Assembly: GCF_000284375.1 (NCBI RefSeq) | Contig: NC_017249.1 | Location: 1,240,001-1,304,000 of the forward strand | Direction: 5' to 3' | Origin: Bradyrhizobium japonicum USDA 6 | GTDB lineage: Bacteria; Pseudomonadota; Alphaproteobacteria; Rhizobiales; Xanthobacteraceae | DNA: 64,000 nt | Shown here: piece by piece, positions 17,626 through 25,810 of the stretch | Layout: each line of letters starts with the position of its first letter | Position numbering within the stretch: position 1 is the first letter of the stretch | The notes under the pieces: model-generated | Database searches by the model: none | What the model was told of the DNA's origin: nothing | Seen by the model: the letters and a program-made list of their open reading frames with translations, nothing else | Translations under genes and position numbers: made by a program

Positions 17626-18297
17626 ATGCGCGTTTCCAAAGTCACCATCAGTGATGTGACCTTCGCAACCGATCTCTCCGGTGCGCTGTTCTGGGAAGAG
17701 CAGCGCCTGCTCGTCGTCTCCGATCTGCATCTGGAAAAAGGGTCCAGCTTCGCCACGCGCGGTGTGCTGCTGCCGCCTTACGATACGTTGGCAACGCTGA
17801 GCCGTCTCGCTGCTGTCATCTCCCGCCATGATCCCCGAACGGTCATCGCGCTCGGCGACAGTTTTCACGACCGAACCGCGCATGAGCGGTTGTCGTCCGA
17901 CGATCGCGATGCTGTTGCCGCACTCCAGACCGGCCGCGACTGGATCTGGATCTCGGGCAATCACGATCCGATGCTGCCGCGCGATCTGGGCGGGACCGTC
18001 GCCGACGAAGTCGCGATCGGCCCGATCACCTTCCGCCATGAGCCGACCGGTGCGCGCGGCGAGATCGCCGGTCATCTGCATCCGAAGGCGCGTGTCTCCG
18101 CACGCGGCCGCTCGATGGAACGCCGCTGTTTCGCCAGTGACGGGATGCGCGCCGTGATGCCCGCCTTCGGCGCCTATGCCGGCGGTCTCAGCATCCGCGA
18201 TGCCGCGTTCGCAAAGATCTTTCCCAGCAATGGCTTTGTCGCCCATCTGCTCGGTGATCGCCGCGTCCATGCCATTGCGGCCTCGCGCTGTTGTTGA
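17626..18297 (+). CDS. pdeM: Ligase-associated DNA damage response endonuclease PdeM
   Basis: 223 residues from the ATG at 17626; a TTG at 17581 would add fifteen. It has a calcineurin-like metallophosphoesterase fold with all metal motifs visible: SDLHLEKG (D-x-H), LGDSFHD, GNHDP and GHLHP. PdeM proteins accompany the ATP-dependent ligase, MBL exonuclease and Lhr-like helicase in many bacteria. It starts 53 bases after the helicase stop on the same strand, so the two are probably one operon. The C-terminal cysteine pair is not a known motif. Confidence 0.88.
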   Translation: MRVSKVTISDVTFATDLSGALFWEEQRLLVVSDLHLEKGSSFATRGVLLPPYDTLATLSRLAAVISRHDPRTVIALGDSFHDRTAHERLSSDDRDAVAALQTGRDWIWISGNHDPMLPRDLGGTVADEVAIGPITFRHEPTGARGEIAGHLHPKARVSARGRSMERRCFASDGMRAVMPAFGAYAGGLSIRDAAFAKIFPSNGFVAHLLGDRRVHAIAASRCC

Positions 18298-18455
18298 GAT
18301 CCCGGCCTCGTGCGAACCGGATCCATCGGGCCCGTCAACGGAAAATAGGACAGGATTACGTCCAGTACTTATCCGGAATCGCCTAAGTTCATAGGTACCT
18401 CTAACTTACCAACTTGCCGGGGCTGGATTTCATCCCGAACACGATTGCAACCGGC

Positions 18456-18483
18456 AAAGGGGTCGCTGCGAGGCGGCCCCTTT
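18456..18483. terminator. Possible terminator hairpin after pdeM
   Basis: Eleven-pair stem with a six-base loop; the A3/T3 ends are part of the stem and no further T-run follows. It could stop transcription on either strand or be the 3' hairpin of a small RNA starting near 18360. Confidence 0.4.
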
Positions 18484-18516
18484 CGATTCCGCCAGCCGGA
18501 CTTTGCCCCAATTCCG

Positions 18517-18531
18517 GAACAAATTAAGAAC
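18517..18531 (+). promoter_or_regulatory. Candidate LexA (SOS) box
   Basis: GAAC-AAATTAA-GAAC fits the alphaproteobacterial LexA consensus GAAC-N7-GAAC exactly. A TATATC hexamer at 18550-18555 could be the -10 element. That puts the box on the -35 region, the right place for repression. It is 86 bases before the ATG of the 143-residue protein. Confidence 0.5.
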
Positions 18532-18616
18532 ACTTTAGCAAGTCTTTGATATATCATTGTGATTCGGCGCGTCGCCGACACAATATCTAGCGTCTGTCAG
18601 ACTTTGCGAGGACTAC

Positions 18617-19048
18617 ATGTCCACCATCGCCTTCGATCAATTTGCCCTCACCCGGATCGCCGATTTCGCGCGCTCGCTGTCCCGGCTGCATCAGGCGGCG
18701 CGGCGCTACGCGGTCGATGACGACCAGTTCGACCGCGAGTTCAACGCGGTGTGCCAGTCGATATGGGGCTACACCATCGACGACGTCAGCGACGATCTGT
18801 TCTCGACCGAGGATCATCTGTTCCTCGACACGCTGGACGAAGCGCATGCGCGCATCTTCGCAGCCGAGCAGGGTTACGATCTCATCGGCGAGGCGGGCAT
18901 GCTCACCGACTGGTGGGGCTTCTGCTGGATGATCCTGGCCGAGAAGCGCGGCCTGCTGACTCAGGAAAACCGCGCCGCTGCGCGCGCGGCGATCGAGGAA
19001 AAATATCTGGCGGCGCCGAACGTGATCGGGGTGATCATCGGGAGATGA
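18617..19048 (+). CDS. Unrecognised 143-residue acidic protein, possibly SOS-regulated
   Basis: I do not recognise a family. The protein is soluble, without signal or membrane span, mostly helical in character and acidic in its first two thirds (DDDQFDREF, IDDVSDDLFSTED, LDTLDEAHARIF). A TDWWGFCWMIL aromatic stretch lies near residue 97 and an Ala-rich helix near the end. A GCGAGGAC ribosome site precedes the ATG. The promoter contains a GAAC-N7-GAAC box, and the gene follows pdeM on the same strand after 319 bases. That suggests a DNA damage role, but only by context. Confidence 0.75.
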   Translation: MSTIAFDQFALTRIADFARSLSRLHQAARRYAVDDDQFDREFNAVCQSIWGYTIDDVSDDLFSTEDHLFLDTLDEAHARIFAAEQGYDLIGEAGMLTDWWGFCWMILAEKRGLLTQENRAAARAAIEEKYLAAPNVIGVIIGR

Positions 19049-19050
19049 TG

Positions 19051-19153
19051 GTCTCGTGCCCCGGGCGCAGCGCGTCAGTGATGCGCTGCTGAACCGGGGT
19101 CCTGGCTCTGCGTCGCGTCAATGCATGCCGCGCCGCGTCCGGGACACGAGAGC
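19051..19153. repeat. Intergenic repeat, CGTGCCCCGGGCGC...GTCCGGGACACGAGAG family
   Basis: CTCGTGCCCCGGGCGCAGCG at the left and CGCGTCCGGGACACGAGAG at the right are imperfect inverted arms, around GATGCGCTGCTGAACCGGGG. It lies between two convergent genes and resembles the element at 7120. Confidence 0.65.
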
Positions 19154-19156
19154 AAG

Positions 19157-19978
19157 CTAATCCAGCCCCGCCCGTTTCGCCGGCTTCTGTGCAGGGGTCT
19201 TCGGCACCGTCACGTCAGGCAGCGCCTCGCGCACGATCTCGACTGAGGCCGGCGCATCTGCCGCGACCGTCTCGGCGCGCACCGGTGCCACCTTCATCTC
19301 GCCGAGCCGCGCGCGGACCTGCGCGGTGAGTCCGGGGTAGGAGGCAACCGGCGTGAAGTCCGCGGCCTGGTCATTGCCGACGCGGATGCCGGTATAGGCG
19401 ACGAGGCCGTCGCTGGTTGCGATCACGTCGCCGGCTTTCAGCGAGGAATCCAGCGCGAGATCGACCGGGGCGAGGCCGACCGGCTCGCGGCCGTTGCAGG
19501 TGCAATCGGCGCGCAGCGCCTTGCGATAGGCGAACGCGTTCTCGCTGTCGGCGTAGCGCTCGCCGGTCTGCGAAGCGGCGCCGTCGATCGAAGAGCCGAA
19601 ATAGACCTTTGTCGTGGTGGCAGGACAGAACGCCTGACACATCTGGGCGGGCGAGGCGAGGCCGCGCATCAGCGGAAAATATTTGCCGTCGCAGGTGCGC
19701 ACGCAGAAGGCCGGGCCCGAGCCGCCGGCCGCCGCCGCGCGTGTCGGGGGCACATATTGCGGGTTTGCGGGATTCTGCTGGCTGGCGAAGGGATCGGCAA
19801 AGGAGTTCGACTGCTGCGGCACCTCACGCTGCGGCCGGGGCCGCTGCATTCCGCCGAAGAAGAAGTCGAACAGGCCTTCGGCCGAAGCCGGGGCTGGAAC
19901 CGCAAGCAGCGGGGCCGCCAAGGTGGCAGCCACTAGCGTCGCGCGACGCCGCCGCGCATGGGACAAGGCTGTACGCAA
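19157..19978 (-). CDS. Secreted DUF2865 protein
   Basis: 273 residues. The N-terminal signal (RRRRATLVAATLAAPLLAVPAPASA) is followed by a glycine- and phenylalanine-rich patch and a Pro/Gln-rich linker (about 45-85). The DUF2865 domain is then recognisable by CVRTCDGKYFPL, a PAQMCQAFCPA segment and DCTCNG, giving at least six cysteines for disulfides or metal. The C-terminal 70 residues are low complexity (Ala, Pro, Val). It acts in the periplasm or envelope; function unknown. Common in rhizobial genomes. Confidence 0.85.
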   Translation of the reverse strand: MRTALSHARRRRATLVAATLAAPLLAVPAPASAEGLFDFFFGGMQRPRPQREVPQQSNSFADPFASQQNPANPQYVPPTRAAAAGGSGPAFCVRTCDGKYFPLMRGLASPAQMCQAFCPATTTKVYFGSSIDGAASQTGERYADSENAFAYRKALRADCTCNGREPVGLAPVDLALDSSLKAGDVIATSDGLVAYTGIRVGNDQAADFTPVASYPGLTAQVRARLGEMKVAPVRAETVAADAPASVEIVREALPDVTVPKTPAQKPAKRAGLD

Positions 19979-20182
19979 TGCTCACTCCGACGCTACTGAA
20001 CCGGCCGGAACCTTCCGAGGTCTCGGCACATGATTCACCATAGTGCTGGATGGTAAATGAGCAGTTGCGCGGAGGCGATTTCAAGTCGAGGCCGTGACCT
20101 CTTCAAGGCCGGGCACAGCTTCCGGCGGATGGTTGCTTCCGGGCAACGCCCGGGCATGGACGGCCAGAACTGTCTCGCGGCC

Positions 20183-20746
20183 TTAAGCCTTCAAGAACTC
20201 CGACGCCTTGTAAAGCGAGCGGAACGGCAGGCCGGCCGCGCCGAACGTGTCGGTGGCGCCTTCTTCGCGGTCGACCATGGTCAGAACCAGCACCACCTCG
20301 GCGCCGGTCTCGCGCACGGATTCCACCGCCTTCATCGCCGAGCCGCCGGTGGTGGTGACGTCCTCGACGATCACGACGCGCTTGCCTTCGAGCGTCTCGC
20401 CCTTGGGCAGACCTTCGATCGCGAGCTTCGCGCCGTGCTCCTTCGGCTTCTTGCGCACGAAGAACGCCGCGATCGGATGGCCCTTGATCCAGGAGATCTG
20501 CGCCAGCGCGCCGGCCAGCGGCACCGCGCCCATCTCGAGCCCGCCGATGAAGTCGAGCTGGTCGTCCTTCAGCGCCTCATAGGTCAGCTCGGCGAGCAGG
20601 GTCGCGCCCTCGGGGTCGAGCATGGTCGGCTTGAGGTTGAAGTAGAAATCGCTCTTGCGACCCGACGCGAGCGTGACGTCACCACGGCCGAAGGAGCGCC
20701 GGCGGATGATTTCGAACAGGCGGGCGCGGGAGGCAGATTTCGACAC
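20183..20746 (-). CDS. pyrE: Orotate phosphoribosyltransferase
   Basis: 187 residues from a GTG at 20746, preceded by GAGGGACC; upstream in-frame sequence to 21703 is antisense to the GST gene and is not coding. It transfers phosphoribose from PRPP to orotate, making OMP. The PRPP-binding motif [13 protein letters not shown] is at about 121-133. Also seen are [12 protein letters not shown] near the N-terminus and an [13 protein letters not shown] loop with catalytic lysines. It is monocistronic and divergent from the GST gene. Confidence 0.96.
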   Translation of the reverse strand: MSKSASRARLFEIIRRRSFGRGDVTLASGRKSDFYFNLKPTMLDPEGATLLAELTYEALKDDQLDFIGGLEMGAVPLAGALAQISWIKGHPIAAFFVRKKPKEHGAKLAIEGLPKGETLEGKRVVIVEDVTTTGGSAMKAVESVRETGAEVVLVLTMVDREEGATDTFGAAGLPFRSLYKASEFLKA

Positions 20747-20917
20747 GGCGGTCCCTCGGGGCTTTTTGGAGGTGGCGGAATTTATCCGCGACGGCCGCGA
20801 CATTCCAGAGGGGACCGGTCGAGTCAACAGGGATCGGCCATCCCGGTCCGCCAGTTGTGGGGGTGCAACCTTCTGGAGTAGTTGGATGCCAGATATCTCG
20901 GGGAAGGAAATGCCTGA

Positions 20918-21544
20918 ATGACAATCGAGCTGCACACGTGGAACACGCCGAACGGCCGCAAGATCTCGGTCGCATTGGAGGAAATGGGGCTGCCTTACAA
21001 GGTGGTCCCGGTGAACATCACCAAGGGCGAGCAGATGGCGCCGGGGTTCCTGAAGCTCAGCCCCAACAACAAGATCCCCGCGATCGTCGACCCCGAGGGG
21101 CCCGACGGCAAGCCTGTCAGCATCTTCGAGTCCGGTGCGATCCTGCTCTATCTCGGCGAAAAGACCGGCAAATTCCTGCCGAAATCGCTCTCGGAGCGCA
21201 TCCCCGTCTATGAATGGCTGATGTGGCAGATGGGCGGCTTCGGCCCGATGCCCGGCCAGGTGCACCATTTCATCGCGCTCGAGAACGAGCAGGATCGCGC
21301 CTATGGCCTGAAGCGCTACATGGCGGAGACGCGCCGGCTCTACGGCGTGCTGGACCGCCGGTTGGAGGCTCACGACTTCGTCGCCGGCGACCTCTCGGTT
21401 GCCGATTTTGCCATCCTGGGCTGGGCCTGGCGCCACCCTCGCCACAAGGTTGAGCTGGCCGATTTTCCTAACGTCAAGCGCTGGTATGAGGCGCTGATGG
21501 TGCGTCCCGCGGTGAAGCGCGGCATGGACGCGAAGCTGGATTGA
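20918..21544 (+). CDS. Glutathione S-transferase, Nu class (YfcG/YghU-like)
   Basis: 208 residues. The N-terminal thioredoxin-fold domain has [13 protein letters not shown], where the Thr and Asn replace the usual Tyr/Ser as in the Nu-class disulfide-reductase GSTs, and [10 protein letters not shown] for glutathione contact (about 70-80). The C-terminal helical domain has the [14 protein letters not shown]-capping motif. It probably reduces disulfides with glutathione. A GGAAGG ribosome site precedes the ATG. It is divergent from pyrE across 170 bases in which I see only promoters. Confidence 0.92.
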   Translation: MTIELHTWNTPNGRKISVALEEMGLPYKVVPVNITKGEQMAPGFLKLSPNNKIPAIVDPEGPDGKPVSIFESGAILLYLGEKTGKFLPKSLSERIPVYEWLMWQMGGFGPMPGQVHHFIALENEQDRAYGLKRYMAETRRLYGVLDRRLEAHDFVAGDLSVADFAILGWAWRHPRHKVELADFPNVKRWYEALMVRPAVKRGMDAKLD

Positions 21545-21555
21545 TTGGGCGGTTT

Positions 21556-21660
21556 CATCGCCCGACTTGATCGGGCGATCCGGTATTCCAGAGGCGGCGG
21601 TGATTGAGCCGAGAGGCCACGGCGTACTGGATGCCCCGGTCAAGGCCGGGGCATGACAGT
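21556..21660. repeat. Palindromic intergenic repeat, GTCAT family
   Basis: TCATCGCCCGACTTGATCGGGCGATC and GATGCCCCGGTCAAGGCCGGGGCATGACA hairpins (described by pattern) separated by a TATTCCAG...CGTACTGGAT spacer. It separates the convergent GST and LysE genes. Confidence 0.8.
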
Positions 21661-21665
21661 GCGCC

Positions 21666-22301
21666 TCACACCTTCTTCGCTTCCACCGCCATCCGCACCG
21701 CAAGCCCGGCCAGCACCGTGCCCATCAGCCAGCGCTGCACCAGCATCCAGCTCGGTCGGCTTGCCAGGAACAGCGCGATCGACCCTGCGGCAAGCGCGAT
21801 CATCGCGTTGACGCTGACGCTGATCGCGATCTGGATCGCCCCCAACACCACCGACTGCGTCAGCATGCTGCCGGCGGTGGGATCGATGAACTGCGGCAGC
21901 AGCGCCAGATACAGCATCGCGATCTTCGGATTGAGCAGATTGGTGACAAAGCCCATCGCGAACAATTTGCGCGGGCTGTCGATCGCGAGCTGCTTCACCT
22001 GGAACGGCGAACGTCCGCCCGGCTTCACCGCCTGCCAGGCCAGCCACAGCAGATAGCCCGCGCCGGCGAAGCGCAGCGCGTCATAGGCAAAGGGAATGGC
22101 GAGCAAGAGCGCGGTGATGCCGAACGCCGCGCACAGCATGTAGAACACGAAGCCGAGCGCCACCCCGCCGAGCGAGACGATGCCCGCCGCCGGCCCCAGC
22201 GTGATCGAGCGCGAGATCAAATAGATCATGTTCGGTCCCGGCGTGAGCACGAGACCGAGGCAGACGAGGGCGAAGCCGAGCAGGGCGGAGGTGTGAGGCA
22301 T
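21666..22301 (-). CDS. LysE/RhtB family translocator
   Basis: 211 residues with six predicted membrane spans, the size of LysE/RhtB amino acid exporters. The family opening [15 protein letters not shown] is at about 20-34 and a [21 protein letters not shown] segment is near the middle. It exports amino acids or homoserine lactone-like molecules; the substrate cannot be read from the sequence. It is transcribed alone. Confidence 0.93.
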   Translation of the reverse strand: MPHTSALLGFALVCLGLVLTPGPNMIYLISRSITLGPAAGIVSLGGVALGFVFYMLCAAFGITALLLAIPFAYDALRFAGAGYLLWLAWQAVKPGGRSPFQVKQLAIDSPRKLFAMGFVTNLLNPKIAMLYLALLPQFIDPTAGSMLTQSVVLGAIQIAISVSVNAMIALAAGSIALFLASRPSWMLVQRWLMGTVLAGLAVRMAVEAKKV

Positions 22302-22404
22302 GGGTGAACCGGTGCGGGAGACGGCACGGTTCTAATATGCGCCGCGCGGCGGAGCCATCGCGCAATTGCACGGAGGACAATTCGATTCCCGCATCTCACC
22401 CCAA

Positions 22405-22526
22405 CGTCGTCCCGCGAAAGCGGGGACCCATACCCCCAGGCAGAAGTTTGGCGCGAGATCGTAGTGGGCAATCTTCGCTTAACTCGATCCTGTGGTTACG
22501 GGTCCCGGCTTTCGCCGGGACGACAC
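22405..22526. repeat. Palindromic intergenic repeat, GTCGTCCCG family
   Basis: CGTCGTCCCGCGAAAGCGGGACCC-like and GGGTCCCGGCTTTCGCCGGGACGACA arms flank a spacer with CAGGCAGAAGTTTGGCG and CCTGTGGTTACGGG. The spacer is shared with the element at 38477. It lies between the LysE promoter and the polA end. Confidence 0.75.
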
Positions 22527-22574
22527 CGTGTTCGCGGCATCAGTGAAGCGTTAGCGGGCAGAGGTGAAGAGACA

Positions 22575-25500
22575 TCAGTGCGCCTCGTCCCAATTGTTCG
22601 CCGCGCGCGCATCGACATGCAGCGGCACCGACAGGTTCACGGCCGGGAACGGCGCGTCCTGCATCACGTGCTGCACCACCGGTAGCGTCGCCTCGACTTC
22701 CGCGTCGGGCACCTCGAAGATCAGTTCGTCGTGCACCTGGAGCAGCATCTGCGCCGTCAGCTTCTTCTGGACCAGGGCGTCCTCCATCCGCGTCATGGCG
22801 CGGCGGATGATGTCGGCGGCGGTGCCCTGGAGCCGCGCGTTGATCGCGGCGCGCTCGTTGAAGGCGCGCACCGAGGCGTTCGAAGCCTTGATGTCGGGAT
22901 AGTACATCTTCCGGCCGAACAGCGTGGTGACATAACCGTTGCTCCGGCAGAAGTCGCGCGTCTCGTCCATGTAGGCGCGGATGCCGGGGAAGCGCTCGAA
23001 ATACTTCTTGATGTAGGCGGAGGCTTCCTCGCGCGCGATGCCGAGCTGGTTGGCGAGGCCGAATGCCGAGATGCCGTAAATGATGCCGAAATTGATCGCC
23101 TTGGCACGGCGCCGGATTTCGCTCGGCATGCCCTCGATCGGCACGCCGAACATTTCGGAGGCCGTCATCGCGTGAATGTCGAGCCCGTCCTTGAACGCCT
23201 GCTTGAGGACGGGAATGTCGGCGATCTCGGCGAGCAGCCGCAGCTCGATCTGCGAATAGTCGGCGGAGACGAGCTTGTGCCCGGGCGTCGCGATGAAGGC
23301 ACGGCGGATCTTTCGGCCGTCCTCGGTGCGCACCGGGATGTTCTGCAGATTCGGCTCGTTCGACGACAACCGGCCCGTCGTGGTCGCGGCCAGCGCGTAG
23401 GTGGTGTGGACGCGATGGGTCTGCGGGTTGACGTAGGTCGGCAGCGCGTCGGTGTAGGTCGATTTCAGTTTCGAGACCTGGCGCCACTCCAGGATCTTCT
23501 TGGGGAAGTCGTGGCCCTGCTCGGCGAGCTCGTCGAGCACCTGCGCGGTCGTCGACCAGGCGCCGGTCTTGGTCTTGGTGCCGCCGGACAGCCCCATCTT
23601 GCCGAACAGGATGTCGCCGATCTGCTTGGGGCTGCCGACATTGACGGGCTCGCCCGCGATCTCCTGGATCTCGGCTTCGACGCGCACCGCGGTCTGGGCG
23701 AAGTCGCCTGATAACCGCGACAGGACCTGGCGGTCGATCGAGATGCCGCGCCGCTCCATGCGGGCGAGCACCGACACCAGCGGCCGCTCCAGCGTCTCGT
23801 AGACGGCGGTCATGTGCTCGGCGACGAGGCGCGGCTTCAGCACGCGCCACACGCGCAAGGCCATGTCGGCGCCTTCCGCCGACAGCGGCGCGGCCTTGTC
23901 GATCGGCACCTGGTCGAAGGTGATCTTGCCCTTGCCGCTGCCGAGCAGCTCGCTCTCCTTCAGCATGGCGTGGCCGAACCAGCGCTCCGCGAGCGCTTCG
24001 ATCGCGTGCGAGCCGCGGCCGGCATCGAGCACATAGGAGATCAGCTGCGCATCGTCGACGTTACGCAGCGTGATGCCGTGCTGCGCCAGCATCACGGCGG
24101 TGAACTTGACGTCGAAGCCGATCTTGAGAATGCCCGCCGATTCCAGTACCGGCCGCAGCGCCTCGATCGCGTCGGCATGCTTGACCTGGTCCGGCGCGAG
24201 ACCCGCGTCGAACAGGCCGGCGCCGCCGCCGGACTGCTTGTGCGCGAGCGGCACGTAGCAGGCCTCGTTCGGCGCCAGTGCCAGCGCGATGCCGCAGAGA
24301 TCGGCCTGCATCGGGTCGATGGAGTTGGCTCTCGTCTCGATCGCGACATGGCCGGCGTCATGGATGCGCGCGACGAAGGCGTCGAGCTCCTTGAGCGTCT
24401 TGATCGCCTGGTATTTGCTGCGGTCGACCGGCAGCTTGCGCAGCGCCTCTTCGCGCGCGGCGGCCAGTGAAATCGGCGCGCCCTTGAGGCCGGCCGACTT
24501 ATCGCCCTTGTCGCCGCCCGTTGCGGTCGCGGCTGGAGCGGCGAAGAGATCGCCGGAGGTCTCTGACGTTTTTGCCCTGGCGGCGTCGCCGCCGACCCTG
24601 GCGCCGCTGCTGTTCGACGCATCGGCATCGACATTGGCGGGATCGATCTGCGAATAGTCGGCGACGCGGCGCGTCAGCGTGGAAAATTCCATCGCCTTGA
24701 GGAAGGCAATCAACTTGCGCGCGTCGGGCTCGTGCACTGCGAGGTCGTCCAGCGGCACCTCGAGCTCGACCTTGTCGTCGAGCAGCACCAGCTGGCGCGA
24801 AATCCGAGCCTTCTCGGCATTCTCGATCAGCGCCTCGCGCCGCTTCGGCTGCTTGATCTCGGTGGCGCGGAACAGGAGCTGTTCGAGGTCGCCATATTCG
24901 ACGATCAGTTGCGCCGCGGTCTTGATGCCGATGCCGGGCACACCGGGCACGTTGTCGGTGGAATCGCCGGCCAACGCCTGCACTTCGACGACTTTCTCCG
25001 GCGGCACGCCGAACTTCTCGATCACCTCGGGAATGCCGATGCGGCGATCCTTCATGGTGTCGTACATCATGATCTTGTCGTTTACGAGCTGCATCAAATC
25101 CTTGTCGGAGGACACGATGGTCGTGTGGGCGCCGCGATCGCTGGCCTGCCGCGCATAGGTCGCGATCAGATCGTCCGCCTCGAAGCCGCCCTGCTCGAGG
25201 CAGGGCAGATCGAAGGCGCGCACGGCTTCGCGGATCAGCGCGAATTGCGGAATCAGATCATCGGGCGCGGGCGGCCGGTGTGCCTTGTACTCGGGATAGA
25301 TCTTGTTGCGGAACGTCACCTCCGACTTGTCGAACACGATCGCCAGATGCGTCGGGCGGTTGTCCTCGGGCATGTCGCGCAACAGCTTCCACAGCATGTT
25401 GCAGAAGCCGAGCACGGCGTTGACCTGCAAGCCGTCGGACTTGCGGTTCAGCGGCGGCAGCGCGTGATAGGCGCGGAAGATGTAGCCGGAACCGTCGACC

Positions 25501-25616
25501 AGGAAGATGTGGTCGCCCTTGCCGGCCGCCTTCGCCGCGACTGGCTTGGCAGCAGGCTTGTCAGCAGCGGGTTTGGTGTCGGCTTTGGCGGCGGTCTTCG
25601 GGGAGGTCTTGGGCAT
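22575..25616 (-). CDS. polA: DNA polymerase I, proofreading site degenerate
   Basis: 1013 residues. A lysine/alanine-rich tail (1-33) precedes the 5'-3' nuclease domain (about 35-330; FLVDGSGYIFRAYHA, ALAGDSTDNVPGVPGIG). A low-complexity Ala/Gly/Lys linker follows, then the 3'-5' exonuclease-fold domain and the polymerase domain with motif A (DYSQIELR), motif B (RRAKAINFGIIYG) and motif C (VHDE). The exonuclease catalytic positions are changed: motif I is E427-T-R429 instead of D-x-E, motif II has T506 for Asp, and motif III has L578 and G582. It should fill gaps and remove RNA primers without proofreading. Confidence 0.96.
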   Translation of the reverse strand: MPKTSPKTAAKADTKPAADKPAAKPVAAKAAGKGDHIFLVDGSGYIFRAYHALPPLNRKSDGLQVNAVLGFCNMLWKLLRDMPEDNRPTHLAIVFDKSEVTFRNKIYPEYKAHRPPAPDDLIPQFALIREAVRAFDLPCLEQGGFEADDLIATYARQASDRGAHTTIVSSDKDLMQLVNDKIMMYDTMKDRRIGIPEVIEKFGVPPEKVVEVQALAGDSTDNVPGVPGIGIKTAAQLIVEYGDLEQLLFRATEIKQPKRREALIENAEKARISRQLVLLDDKVELEVPLDDLAVHEPDARKLIAFLKAMEFSTLTRRVADYSQIDPANVDADASNSSGARVGGDAARAKTSETSGDLFAAPAATATGGDKGDKSAGLKGAPISLAAAREEALRKLPVDRSKYQAIKTLKELDAFVARIHDAGHVAIETRANSIDPMQADLCGIALALAPNEACYVPLAHKQSGGGAGLFDAGLAPDQVKHADAIEALRPVLESAGILKIGFDVKFTAVMLAQHGITLRNVDDAQLISYVLDAGRGSHAIEALAERWFGHAMLKESELLGSGKGKITFDQVPIDKAAPLSAEGADMALRVWRVLKPRLVAEHMTAVYETLERPLVSVLARMERRGISIDRQVLSRLSGDFAQTAVRVEAEIQEIAGEPVNVGSPKQIGDILFGKMGLSGGTKTKTGAWSTTAQVLDELAEQGHDFPKKILEWRQVSKLKSTYTDALPTYVNPQTHRVHTTYALAATTTGRLSSNEPNLQNIPVRTEDGRKIRRAFIATPGHKLVSADYSQIELRLLAEIADIPVLKQAFKDGLDIHAMTASEMFGVPIEGMPSEIRRRAKAINFGIIYGISAFGLANQLGIAREEASAYIKKYFERFPGIRAYMDETRDFCRSNGYVTTLFGRKMYYPDIKASNASVRAFNERAAINARLQGTAADIIRRAMTRMEDALVQKKLTAQMLLQVHDELIFEVPDAEVEATLPVVQHVMQDAPFPAVNLSVPLHVDARAANNWDEAH

Positions 25617-25695
25617 GGCCGCAATGTATGAATTTTTGCGGGCTTTGACAGCCTTGCGAGGGGGATTTTTGGCTTGCTGGCGCCACTATCCCCAC

Positions 25696-25799
25696 TGTCA
25701 TTCCCCGCGAAAGCGGGGAATCCAGTACGCCGCGGCTTCTCGGCTCAATCACTGGCGTCTCGGCGTACTGGGTCGCCCGGTCGAGCCGGGCGACGACAC
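25696..25799. repeat. Palindromic intergenic repeat, GTCAT family
   Basis: TGTCATTCCCCGCGAAAGCGGGGAATCCAGTA-type left hairpin and a TACTGGGTCGCCCGG...CCGGGCGACGACA right hairpin. It lies between polA and the acyltransferase gene. Confidence 0.8.
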
Positions 25800-25810
25800 C
25801 GGGAGGGCGG

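Larger units (their letters stand above)
18298..18616. other. 319-base intergenic region with two hairpins and a SOS-like promoter
   Basis: Contains a near-perfect 25-base palindrome at 18385-18409 (TAAGTT and AACTTA around AGGTACCT). An 11-bp stem follows at 18456-18483 (AAAGGGGTCGC, six-base loop, GCGGCCCCTTT, one T-G pair), and then a LexA-like box and promoter for the next gene. The first part may end pdeM transcription or hold a small RNA; no open frame of note is present. Confidence 0.6.

Noticed and set aside
12469..18297. LexA box for the ligase-associated repair genes themselves
   Set aside because: I looked upstream of the exonuclease, methyltransferase, helicase and pdeM and found no GAAC-N7-GAAC or GTTC-N7-GTTC there.
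20183..21703. Reading the pyrE frame as a 506-residue protein
   Set aside because: The upstream two thirds are antisense to the GST gene; only the last 187 residues match pyrE, with a GTG start and ribosome site.
22304..22685. Small plus-strand frames around 22.3-22.7 kb
   Set aside because: They read through a palindromic repeat and the antisense end of polA.
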